Positions 18,058 through 25,792 of a stretch of 64,000 nt of DNA are shown in pieces. The DNA is taken from the NCBI RefSeq assembly GCF_002723915.1, contig NZ_BEWL01000003.1, positions 62,001-126,000 on the forward strand, in the 5' to 3' direction. Source of the stretch: Gluconobacter albidus. Lineage in GTDB: Bacteria > Pseudomonadota > Alphaproteobacteria > Acetobacterales > Acetobacteraceae. The position numbers and the translations under genes are program-made. Under the pieces are notes generated by a model, which was not told the DNA's origin, did not search any database, and worked only from the letters and a program-made list of their open reading frames with translations. Every line of letters begins with the position of its first letter. Position 1 is the stretch's first letter.

Positions 18058-18127
18058 GAGAGGGTGTCCTCGCGATGATGGATGATGACAGGGACTATGA
18101 TTTGTCGGTAAATCCCGAAAAAGTCTG

Positions 18128-18154
18128 AAATTCTGATATCATCTGTCAGAATTT
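18128..18154. promoter_or_regulatory. Inverted-repeat operator between the SDR gene and the LysR regulator
   Basis: AAATTCTGA and TCAGAATTT form a perfect 9-bp inverted repeat with a 9-base spacer. It contains the T-N11-A type symmetry that LysR proteins bind. It lies 24 bases upstream of the regulator ATG and in the shared divergent promoter region, so it probably controls both genes. Confidence 0.7.
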
Positions 18155-18177
18155 TCGAACAAAACACGGGAGCAATC

Positions 18178-19095
18178 ATGGACCGGATCGACCTGCTCCG
18201 CATTTTCATCCGGGTTGCGGAAAGCGGCAGCTTCACGCATGCGTCCGATACGCTCCAGATGCCCCGCTCCACAGTCTCGACAGCCATTCAGGAGCTGGAA
18301 AACCGGCTCGGCACGCAATTGCTGGCCCGCACGACACGCTCGGTCCGCCTCACCGATGACGGGCAGATGTTTCAGCAGACGGCGCTGCGGCTTCTGGGCG
18401 ATTTCGAAGAGGCCGAAAACCAGTTCCGCCTCCACAGCTCGCAGACCCGCGGCCATGTGCGGGTCAACCTGCCCAGCCGGATCGGGCGGCTGGTGGTCGC
18501 CTCCGCCCTGCCCGCGTTTCTGGAGCAGTATCCTGGGCTGGATATTGAGCTCGGAATGACGGATCGCAGCATCAATCTGGCCGAAGACGGAACGGATTGC
18601 GTGCTCCGGGTCGGCCCCTTGCAGGATTCGAGTCTGATCGGACGCAGGCTCGGCCTTCTGCCGGTTTTCAACGTCGCAAGCCCGTCCTATCTGGAGCGCT
18701 TCGGCATTCCCCGGACGCCGTATGACCTGTCGGCCCATCAGGCCGTTCTCTATGCCTCCCCTTCCACCGGGCGGATCGAGGCTTGGGAATGGGAGCAGGA
18801 CGGGCGGGAAGAAAGCCGCGCGGTTCAGGGGCGCGTGACGGTGAACAGCGCGGAAGGGGCGGTTGCCTGCTGTCTGGCCGGGCTCGGCCTCGCACAGCTT
18901 CCGGCCTATGACGTCCTCCCCCATCTCCGCCGTGGAGAACTCGTGGACGTCCTGCCGCAATGGCGGGCCGCGCCGCTGCCGATGACGCTGCTTTTCCCTC
19001 ACAGGAAACATCTTTCCCACAGGCTCGAGGTCTTTACGGACTGGCTGACAGGGCTTCTGGAGCAGCACTGCTTTCCGGATGACTTCCGTGGCTGA
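18178..19095 (+). CDS. LysR-family transcriptional regulator
   Basis: 305 aa. The N-terminal helix-turn-helix is clear (MDRIDLLRIFIRVAESGSFT, then ASDTLQMPRSTVSTAIQELE and LGTQLLARTTRSVRLTDDG), followed by a two-lobe effector domain with GHVRVNLPSRIGRLVVASALPAFL and VNSAEGAVACCLAGLGLAQLP. It belongs to the LysR group close to regulators of adjacent SDR or quinone-type reductases. GGGAG lies upstream of the ATG. The divergent SDR gene is its likely target through the inverted repeat at 18128-18154. The inducer is unknown. Confidence 0.93.
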   Translation: MDRIDLLRIFIRVAESGSFTHASDTLQMPRSTVSTAIQELENRLGTQLLARTTRSVRLTDDGQMFQQTALRLLGDFEEAENQFRLHSSQTRGHVRVNLPSRIGRLVVASALPAFLEQYPGLDIELGMTDRSINLAEDGTDCVLRVGPLQDSSLIGRRLGLLPVFNVASPSYLERFGIPRTPYDLSAHQAVLYASPSTGRIEAWEWEQDGREESRAVQGRVTVNSAEGAVACCLAGLGLAQLPAYDVLPHLRRGELVDVLPQWRAAPLPMTLLFPHRKHLSHRLEVFTDWLTGLLEQHCFPDDFRG

Positions 19096-19174
19096 ACCCG
19101 GAGGACGGGTCTTTCCTTTTGATCCTGCGTGGGCCATCTAAAGACAGACTTTTCCAGTCCTGATTGGATCTCCG

Positions 19175-20629
19175 ATGCAGCTCTCCCGCATCTATGCGTC
19201 CCTGCCCGAACAGTTTTCCGCCCCCCTCACCCCGGCGCCGCTCCGCAATCCGCAGATCGTGGCCCTGAACGAGCCTCTGGCGCGGGAACTGGGGCTGGAC
19301 CCGGACTGGCTCCGCAGCCCGGCGGGACTGGCGTTTCTGGGTCAGGGAAGCCGCCCCGATGGCGCGCCTCCGGTCGCAATGGCCTATGCGGGGCATCAGT
19401 TCGGGCATTTCGTCCCAAGCCTCGGGGACGGACGGGCGATGCTGGTCGGGGAAGTCACGGATCGCGCCCGGCAACTTCGGGACATCCATCTCAAAGGCTC
19501 CGGGCCGACGCCGTTTTCACGACGCGGGGACGGACGGGCGGCTCTGGGGCCGGTCCTGCGGGAATATGTGGTGAGCGAGGCCATGCACGCGCTCGGCATT
19601 CCGACCACGCGCGCGCTGGCCGCCCTGACAACGGGCGAAAGCGTGATGCGCGAGACGATGCAGCCCGGCGGCGTCATCGTGCGGATCGCGTCCAGCCATG
19701 TGCGGGTCGGAACGTTCCAGTATTTTGCGGCACAGGGAGACACACGGAGCGTTCGCATCCTCGCGGATCACGTCATCGGGCGCCTGTATCCGGAGCTGAC
19801 GGAGGCCGAAAATCCCTATCTGGCGCTGCTGGACGCCGTCACGGCACGTCAGGCGGACCTGGTGGCGCGGTGGATGCTGGTCGGGTTCATTCATGGCGTC
19901 ATGAACACGGACAACATGTCCATCGCGGGCGAAACCATTGATTTCGGCCCCTGCGCCTTCCTCGATGCCTATGATCCAGCAAAGGTTTTCAGCTTCATCG
20001 ACCAGAACGGTCGTTATGCCTACGGAAACCAGCCCGACATGGCCCTGTGGAACCTCGGACGGCTGGCGGAGACACTGTTGCCGCTATTGGACTCCAACCA
20101 TGAAAGGGCAGTTGAACAGGCCAAAAGCGCACTGATGCGCTTTGATGGCGTCTTCAACGAAACCTATCTCAACGGCTGGCGCAAAAAGCTGGGGCTGGCC
20201 CTTGAAGAAGACGGGGATGCCCGGCTGGCGGGGCGACTGTTGACGGCCATGCATCGCGGAGAGGCGGATTTCACGCTCACATTCCGCAGACTTGGGGACG
20301 CCGTACGAAGCGGACAGACTGAGGACATCGTGTCGCTGTTCGGGCCGGGCTCGAAGATTAAAGAGTGGATCAGGGACTGGCAGGCGCGGCTGGATCGGGA
20401 AGAGCGCTCCGCAGAGGCCTGCCATGCCGACATGCAGGCCACGAATCCGCGCATCATTCCGCGCAATCACCGGATCGAGGAGATGATCCGCTCAGCCGTG
20501 ACGGGCGATTTTGCGCCGTTCCGTCGTCTGACCGAAGCGCTGTCACATCCCTTCAAAGACGGGACGGACGGGTTTGAGACGCCACCGGCGGCTCATGAGC
20601 AGGTAAAAAACACCTTCTGCGGCACCTGA
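19175..20629 (+). CDS. selO: Protein adenylyltransferase SelO (YdiU family)
   Basis: 484 aa, full length for the family. SelO is a pseudokinase that transfers AMP from ATP to Ser/Thr/Tyr on target proteins, in bacteria linked to redox stress. Signature parts are MAYAGHQFGHF, SLGDGRAMLVGE, HLKGSGPTPFSRRGDGRAALG and HGVMNTDNMSIAGETIDFGPCAFLDAYDP, which give the nucleotide-binding Lys/Arg and metal-binding Asn/Asp residues. The C-terminus VKNTFCGT has Cys at the third-last position, where animal SELO has selenocysteine. It is monocistronic, 79 bases after the LysR gene. Confidence 0.95.
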   Translation: MQLSRIYASLPEQFSAPLTPAPLRNPQIVALNEPLARELGLDPDWLRSPAGLAFLGQGSRPDGAPPVAMAYAGHQFGHFVPSLGDGRAMLVGEVTDRARQLRDIHLKGSGPTPFSRRGDGRAALGPVLREYVVSEAMHALGIPTTRALAALTTGESVMRETMQPGGVIVRIASSHVRVGTFQYFAAQGDTRSVRILADHVIGRLYPELTEAENPYLALLDAVTARQADLVARWMLVGFIHGVMNTDNMSIAGETIDFGPCAFLDAYDPAKVFSFIDQNGRYAYGNQPDMALWNLGRLAETLLPLLDSNHERAVEQAKSALMRFDGVFNETYLNGWRKKLGLALEEDGDARLAGRLLTAMHRGEADFTLTFRRLGDAVRSGQTEDIVSLFGPGSKIKEWIRDWQARLDREERSAEACHADMQATNPRIIPRNHRIEEMIRSAVTGDFAPFRRLTEALSHPFKDGTDGFETPPAAHEQVKNTFCGT

Positions 20630-20648
20630 TGCGCCACAGAACGACAGA

Positions 20649-20855
20649 TCAGGCGGGCTGGGGCGTCAGCAGTCGACTGCGGTTGAACAGGCTTTTGACC
20701 TGGGCATAAAGCGCGCCAAAATCCGGCATGCAGGCATTGTGCAGCGCGCGCACGCTTTCATGCGTCGCATAGAACCGCAGGGTGTTCAGGCTTCCACACA
20801 TGATGGCCGTTCCCAGAAAGACGCCATCAACATGAATGACCTTGGAACTCAGCAT
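20649..20855 (-). CDS. Small hypothetical protein
   Basis: 68 aa that I do not recognise: a first beta-like part (KVIHVDGVFLGTAIM), then helices (HESVRALHNACMPDFGALYAQVKSLFNR). There is no signal peptide. A GAGG about 10 bases before the ATG supports translation. It is convergent with selO and divergent from the biotin operon, sharing the ~250-base upstream region. Codon use and amino-acid composition look genuine, but the length leaves doubt. Confidence 0.55.
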   Translation of the reverse strand: MLSSKVIHVDGVFLGTAIMCGSLNTLRFYATHESVRALHNACMPDFGALYAQVKSLFNRSRLLTPQPA

Positions 20856-20978
20856 TGGTCTTCAACCTCGTCATGGCTCCCGCGTCGGGAGCACAGAATG
20901 TTTCCACGTTCCACACGGGCCCGGCTTCTGGGCTCCACCGATCCGGAACGCGTCACTAACGGGGCTCATGCCACATCG

Positions 20979-21008
20979 TTGCTTAATGGAACGTGACCTT
21001 TTTATGAT
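20979..21008 (+). promoter_or_regulatory. Probable sigma-70 promoter of the biotin operon
   Basis: TTGCTT (20979-20984) and TATGAT (21003-21008) are separated by 18 bases, about 100 bases upstream of the bioA ATG. The -10 overlaps TTTATGATA, which only half-resembles a BioR site, so I do not claim a BioR operator. The ~100-base leader shows no obvious riboswitch. Confidence 0.5.
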
Positions 21009-21105
21009 ACGGCGTGCCGTCTGCGGAACGATCCTGCCCCTTTCCCGGAGCCTCACAGAAGGCGGGGGATGGACTCACCCCCGGCCATGCGGGAAAACGC
21101 AAATC

Positions 21106-22383
21106 ATGTCTCGCAACGCTCCTTCCGCTTCCCACACTGCCGCTGACCTGCCCCATCTGTGGCTGCCCTACACCCAGATGCAGACAGCCCCTTTCCCTGT
21201 GAAAGCCGTACGCACCTCTGGCAGCCGGATCACCCTCGCGGACGGTCGCGAACTTGTGGACGGCGTGGCCGCCTGGTGGACGGCGTGTCACGGCTACAGC
21301 CACCCGCACATCCATGAAGCACTGGTCCGTCAGGCGGAGCAGATGCCGCATGTGATGTTCGGCGGGATGGTCCATGAACCTGCGATCCGTCTGGCCGCGC
21401 GGCTGGCAGCGATGCTGCCGGGGGATCTGGAGCGCGTGTTCTTTACCGATTCCGGATCGGTCGCGATGGAAGTCGCGATCAAGATGGCGGTGCAGTACCA
21501 CATCAACCGCGGAACCACGGGCCGGACAAAGATCCTGTCTTTCCGCGGCGGCTATCACGGGGACACGCTGGGCATGATGTCCATCTGCGACCCCGAAGAA
21601 GGCATGCACAGCCTGTTCGCCGGCGTGCTGCCTGAACAGGTTCTGGCCGATCTGCCCGTGGATGCGGACAGTCTGGCGCGGCTTGAAGCCCTGCTGGCGG
21701 AACGCGGCGACAGCATCGCAGCGATGGTCACGGAGCCGCTGGTTCAGGGCGCAGGCGGGATGCTGTTCCATGACCCGAAAGTTCTGCAACGTCTGCGCGA
21801 ACTGTGCGACCGGCATGGCATCCTGCTGATCCTCGACGAAATCTTCACCGGCTTCGGTCGCACAGGAACAATGTTCGCCTGCGAACAGGCCGGGATCGTG
21901 CCGGATATCGTAGCCCTTTCGAAGGCTCTGACGGGCGGCACCATGGCGCTGGCCGCGACCGTAGCCCGGCGGCATGTCTTCGAGGCGTTCCTGTCCGACA
22001 GCGCCGGGCACGCCCTGATGCACGGGCCGACCTTCATGGCCAATCCGCTGGGCTGCGCGGTCGCCAACGCCTCGCTGGACCTGTTCGAAACCGAGCCCAG
22101 GCTGGAGCAGGTGGCGGCGATCTCTGCCCAGCTTGCGCGGGAACTGGAGCCCTGCCGCGCGCTGCCCGGCGTGAAGGACGTGCGCGTCCTCGGCGCCATC
22201 GGCGTGGTGGAGCTTGAAACGCTGGACGATCCCGACGCCCTGCGTCGCGCCTTTGTAGAGCGTGGCGTCTGGATCCGGCCCTTCCGCAACATCGTCTATC
22301 TGACGCCCGCTTTCACGATCACACCTGAAGAGCTCACACGCCTGACGACGGCCATCGCGGACGTGTTACGAGAGGGCACATGA
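21106..22383 (+). CDS. bioA: Adenosylmethionine-8-amino-7-oxononanoate aminotransferase BioA
   Basis: 425 aa PLP enzyme (EC 2.6.1.62) that converts KAPA to DAPA using SAM as amino donor. It has LPHLWLPYTQM at the start (substrate and SAM region), WWTACHGYSHPHI, FTDSGSVAMEVAIKMA, the PLP-binding DEIFTGFGRTG and the Lys in ALSKALTGG. The open frame runs upstream to 20836, but those ~90 residues are not BioA-like; the ATG at 21106 matches the family start. It is first in the operon, and its stop overlaps the bioF ATG by four bases. Confidence 0.95.
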   Translation: MSRNAPSASHTAADLPHLWLPYTQMQTAPFPVKAVRTSGSRITLADGRELVDGVAAWWTACHGYSHPHIHEALVRQAEQMPHVMFGGMVHEPAIRLAARLAAMLPGDLERVFFTDSGSVAMEVAIKMAVQYHINRGTTGRTKILSFRGGYHGDTLGMMSICDPEEGMHSLFAGVLPEQVLADLPVDADSLARLEALLAERGDSIAAMVTEPLVQGAGGMLFHDPKVLQRLRELCDRHGILLILDEIFTGFGRTGTMFACEQAGIVPDIVALSKALTGGTMALAATVARRHVFEAFLSDSAGHALMHGPTFMANPLGCAVANASLDLFETEPRLEQVAAISAQLARELEPCRALPGVKDVRVLGAIGVVELETLDDPDALRRAFVERGVWIRPFRNIVYLTPAFTITPEELTRLTTAIADVLREGT

Positions 22384-23558
22384 GTCTGTTCGATAGCCAT
22401 TTCACAGCCGCACTGGCCGAACGCGACACCGCCGGAACACGCCGCACCCTGCGCCCGGTGGTCCGGCAGGACGGCATGATCGTCCGGGACGGGCGACGGA
22501 TGCTGGATGTGTCGTCCAACGACTATCTCGGGCTGGCGGATCACCCCCTGCTGCGTGAACGGGCAGCGGACTGGGCGCTGCGCTTCGGGACAGGCGCGCG
22601 CGCCTCCCGGCTGGTCAGCGGAACGCTGGACCTGCACCGGCAGGTCGAGACGAAAATGGCAGCCTTCAAGGGCTGTGAGGACGCGATCCTGTTTGCGTCA
22701 GGCTGGCAGGCCAATGCGTCCATCATGCCCGCTCTATGTGCACTCTCCGTCGCCCGAACAGGCGCGTCGATGCTGGTGTTTTCGGACCGCCTGAACCATG
22801 CCAGCCTGCATCATGGCTGCGCGGCGGCAGGCGTGCGGCAGATCCGCTTCCGGCATAACGACCTGTCCCATCTGGAAACACTGCTGGCCCGCGAGGCCGA
22901 AAAACCCGGCCTGCGGATGATCGTGACGGAGAGCGTGTTCTCCATGGACGGAGACCGGGCAGACGTTCCGGCGCTGCGGGCGCTGGCGGACCAGGCGGGC
23001 GCGTTTCTTTATATTGACGAGGCCCATGCGACCGGCGTTCTGGGCCCGAAAGGTCGGGGACTGTCCTGCGGGATGGCCGATCTGACGATGGGCACATGCA
23101 GCAAGGCGCTGGGCGGGATGGGCGCCTATATCGCGGGCTCGAAACCGCTCTGCGACTATCTGGCGAACCATGCCTCGGGCTTCATCTACAGCACGGCCCT
23201 ACCCCCTGCGGTTCTGGGCGCAATTGATGCGGCACTGGATGTCATACCCGGTCTGGACGCAGAACGCGCCCGGCTGCTCGGACAGGCAGAGCGGCTTCGG
23301 ACCATGCTGCACGGCGCCGGGCTGTCCACGGCGGACTCCACGACCCAGATCGTGCCCGTGCTGATCGGGGTGTCCGAACGCGCCATGACGGTCGCCGCCC
23401 GGCTTGAGGACGCCGGGTTCCTGACCGTGGCCATCCGCCCGCCGACGGTCCCCGCAGGAACCGCAAGGCTGCGGCTGGCACTCCACGCCGGGCTGGAGGA
23501 TGCCGCAATCGAACGCCTCGGACAGGCCGTCATCGCTCTGACAAGAGACGTTGCATGA
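22380..23558 (+). CDS. bioF: 8-amino-7-oxononanoate synthase BioF
   Basis: 392 aa alpha-oxoamine synthase (EC 2.3.1.47) joining pimeloyl-ACP and alanine to form KAPA. Motifs are the start NDYLGLADHP, ASRLVSGTLDLH, the PLP ring-stacking region FSDRLNHASLHHG, YIDEAHATGVLGPKGRG and the Schiff-base Lys in MGTCSKALGGMGAYI. The ATG overlaps bioA and the stop overlaps the following esterase gene, both by four bases, so the operon is coupled throughout. Confidence 0.96.
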   Translation: MSLFDSHFTAALAERDTAGTRRTLRPVVRQDGMIVRDGRRMLDVSSNDYLGLADHPLLRERAADWALRFGTGARASRLVSGTLDLHRQVETKMAAFKGCEDAILFASGWQANASIMPALCALSVARTGASMLVFSDRLNHASLHHGCAAAGVRQIRFRHNDLSHLETLLAREAEKPGLRMIVTESVFSMDGDRADVPALRALADQAGAFLYIDEAHATGVLGPKGRGLSCGMADLTMGTCSKALGGMGAYIAGSKPLCDYLANHASGFIYSTALPPAVLGAIDAALDVIPGLDAERARLLGQAERLRTMLHGAGLSTADSTTQIVPVLIGVSERAMTVAARLEDAGFLTVAIRPPTVPAGTARLRLALHAGLEDAAIERLGQAVIALTRDVA

Positions 23559-24181
23559 CACGCGCGCTCTATCTCGTTCACGGCTGGGGCTTCGATACGT
23601 CCTTCTGGGCACCACTGCTGGCGCATCTGCCGGATGTGAACGCGCAGGTCGTGGATTGTGGGTATTTCGGCTCTGAAGATCGCCCTGCCCTGCCCGACAT
23701 GCCGTATCTGGCGATCGGTCATTCCGCCGGATCGCTGGCGCTGCTGGGGCAGGATCTGCCGGGATGTGAGGGGCTGGTGTTTTTCAACGGTTTTCCGCGT
23801 TTCACCGCCGCCGCCGATTTCCCCGACGGCACCCCCGAACGGGTTCTGACGCGGATGCGCGCACGCCTGAAACGCGATCCGGTCGCCGTATTGCACGATT
23901 TTCGGGCCCTTTGCGGAACAGAGGCGCCCCTCCCCGGTGCGCCGGATGTGGACGCGCTGGACCGGGGGTTGGAGGCGCTTCAGCATCAGAACCGTCAAAC
24001 GCGGGCAGCGGACTGGGGAAACAGGCTGCACTGGATGACGGGCACGGACGATCCATTCGGAGCCGCGCAGGCCGGGTTTACCTCACCGGGAGAACGGGTC
24101 GCAGGCGGGCATCTCCTGCCCCTCACCCATCCCGGACTCTGCGCGGACTTCGTGCGACGGAGGCTCGATGACGCGCCCTGA
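23555..24181 (+). CDS. Alpha/beta-hydrolase, probable pimeloyl-ACP methyl ester esterase
   Basis: 208 aa hydrolase lying between bioF and bioC. It shows the oxyanion-hole HGWGFDTSFW, the nucleophile elbow GHSAG with Ser at about residue 59, and a C-terminal HLLPLTHP offering the catalytic His. An acid may come from TGTDDPF. BioH and its substitutes (BioG, BioJ, BioK, BioV) cut the methyl ester after BioC-primed chain extension; position and fold fit that role. BioH usually has GWSLGG and is ~255 aa, so this shorter GHSAG form looks like a different or divergent isozyme. It overlaps bioC by 14 bases. Confidence 0.8.
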   Translation: MTRALYLVHGWGFDTSFWAPLLAHLPDVNAQVVDCGYFGSEDRPALPDMPYLAIGHSAGSLALLGQDLPGCEGLVFFNGFPRFTAAADFPDGTPERVLTRMRARLKRDPVAVLHDFRALCGTEAPLPGAPDVDALDRGLEALQHQNRQTRAADWGNRLHWMTGTDDPFGAAQAGFTSPGERVAGGHLLPLTHPGLCADFVRRRLDDAP

Positions 24182-24968
24182 CGTTCCCGACGCCACCCTG
24201 CGCCGCAACAGCATCGCCGCGCGCTTCGACGCAGCCGAGGGCTATGACGCCGCCGCGCATATCCAGCGCCGCTGCGTCACCGCTCTGATGGAGCGCATCC
24301 AGACGGCAACGGCGGAGCAGACACCCGCCTCCATTCTGGAATTCGGCTGCGGAACGGGCTTCCTGACAGCCCGGCTTGCCGACCATTTCCCGCAGGCCTC
24401 CGTGCTGGCGAGCGATCTGGCCCCCGGCATGATCGCTCGGGCCAGGCAGCACCTTGCCGAAAAACCCATCCGCTTTCACGTCATGGACGCCGAACATCCA
24501 GACGTTTCCGGATCGTTCGACCTGATCGCCTCCAGCCTGTGTCTGCAATGGTTTTCCAACAGGGGCGAGGGGTTACGCCGGCTCTGCGACCTGCTCGCGC
24601 CACAAGGGCGGCTGATGGTCGCGACCCTCCTGCAGGGCAGTCTGGACGAATGGAAACAGGCCTGTCTGGCGGAAGGCGCGCCCTGCGGCGTGCCGGACTA
24701 TCCGTCCGTCCCGACCGTGGAAGCGGAATGGCCCGGCAGCGGTGTGGGGACATGGGAGGTGCTGACCCTGCACGATCCTGTCGGCAGCGCGCGGGCGTTC
24801 CTGCGGGGTCTGCGGCAGATCGGGGCGTCCCTGCCCCGCCAGGACAGCACGCCGGCCAGCATCGCAGCCCTGCGCAGGGCCATGCATCATTTTGATCGCA
24901 CGAGTTCCGACGTGACCTACCGGATCGGCATCGGGACGTTTGTAAAGACGGAAAGGACAGAGCCATGA
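24168..24968 (+). CDS. bioC: Malonyl-ACP O-methyltransferase BioC
   Basis: 266 aa SAM-dependent methyltransferase. The start RRNSIAARFDAAEGYDAAAHIQ is typical of BioC (the F-x2-AA-x-YD-x2-A region), followed by SAM motif I ILEFGCGTGFLTARL, motif II ASDLAPGMI and SSLCLQWF. BioC caps malonyl-ACP with a methyl group so that fatty-acid enzymes can build the pimeloyl chain. It overlaps the esterase gene by 14 bases and bioD by four bases. The paired esterase that removes the methyl group is the previous gene. Confidence 0.94.
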   Translation: MTRPDVPDATLRRNSIAARFDAAEGYDAAAHIQRRCVTALMERIQTATAEQTPASILEFGCGTGFLTARLADHFPQASVLASDLAPGMIARARQHLAEKPIRFHVMDAEHPDVSGSFDLIASSLCLQWFSNRGEGLRRLCDLLAPQGRLMVATLLQGSLDEWKQACLAEGAPCGVPDYPSVPTVEAEWPGSGVGTWEVLTLHDPVGSARAFLRGLRQIGASLPRQDSTPASIAALRRAMHHFDRTSSDVTYRIGIGTFVKTERTEP

Positions 24969-25630
24969 GGGACATCTCGACGAACTGGCAGCGTGGCGTC
25001 TTCGTCACGGGAACGGATACCGGCATCGGCAAGACTCTCGTCAGCGCCATTCTGTGCCGCGCCTGGAACGCCACTTACTGGAAACCGCTCCAGACCGGAC
25101 TTGCGGACGAGGACGGCGATACGCCGACCGTGCGGGATCTGGCCGGTCTGGCCCCGTCCCGCATCATCCCGCCCGCCTACGCGTTTCAGGCCCCGCTCGC
25201 TCCGCTGGCGGCAGGCGATCTGGAAAACATGACGGTCAATCCGGGACGGCTCGTCCTGCCTCAAGTATCGGGACCGCTTGTCGTGGAAGGCGCGGGCGGG
25301 CTGATGGTGCCGGTGCGTGAAGACATGATGATCGTAGACCTGATCGGGCGTCTGGATCTGCCGGTCGTTCTGGTCACGCGCAGCGGGCTGGGGACGATCA
25401 ACCATACCCTTCTGAGCCTTGAAGCCCTGCGCCGGCGCGGTCTTCCGGTTCTGGGGGTGGTTCCGGTTGGGCCGTCCAATCCGGGCAATGAACGCGATAT
25501 CGCACGCTTTGGCAAAACGCATATCCTGTTCCGGGTTCCGCAGCTTGACGCGATAACGGAAACAGTCATATCCGGATTATCCGGTCACGTTCCGTTACTT
25601 GATGTCTTGCAGCAACAGATTTCACAATAA
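24965..25630 (+). CDS. bioD: Dethiobiotin synthetase BioD
   Basis: 221 aa ATP-dependent carboxylase (EC 6.3.3.3) that closes the ureido ring of dethiobiotin. Walker A is VFVTGTDTGIGKTLVSAIL, with Lys at WKPLQTG for the substrate and VVEGAGGLMVPV for phosphate and Mg binding. It is the last gene of the operon. bioB, the final sulfur-insertion enzyme, is not in this window and must be elsewhere if the pathway is complete. Confidence 0.95.
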   Translation: MRDISTNWQRGVFVTGTDTGIGKTLVSAILCRAWNATYWKPLQTGLADEDGDTPTVRDLAGLAPSRIIPPAYAFQAPLAPLAAGDLENMTVNPGRLVLPQVSGPLVVEGAGGLMVPVREDMMIVDLIGRLDLPVVLVTRSGLGTINHTLLSLEALRRRGLPVLGVVPVGPSNPGNERDIARFGKTHILFRVPQLDAITETVISGLSGHVPLLDVLQQQISQ

Positions 25631-25792
25631 TGTGTCATCTCGGACGCATGCCATAAAAAGGCCGCGTCAGCCCTTGTGAAATAGCATCTTCGTCATAGAA
25701 GGACTCTTCGCAACGCAAGGCTTCCGGCGTATCGCTGGAACATCGGGCTTCGTTTCGGAGATGCCGACAGAAACTGGGATATTGGGAAAAGT

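Noticed and set aside
20600-20632. Selenocysteine codon in selO
   Set aside because: The C-terminus encodes an ordinary Cys (FCGT) and ends in a normal stop; there is no in-frame UGA with a downstream hairpin.
20990-21015. BioR operator upstream of bioA
   Set aside because: TTTATGATA is only a half match to the TTATxTATAA palindrome and lacks symmetry.
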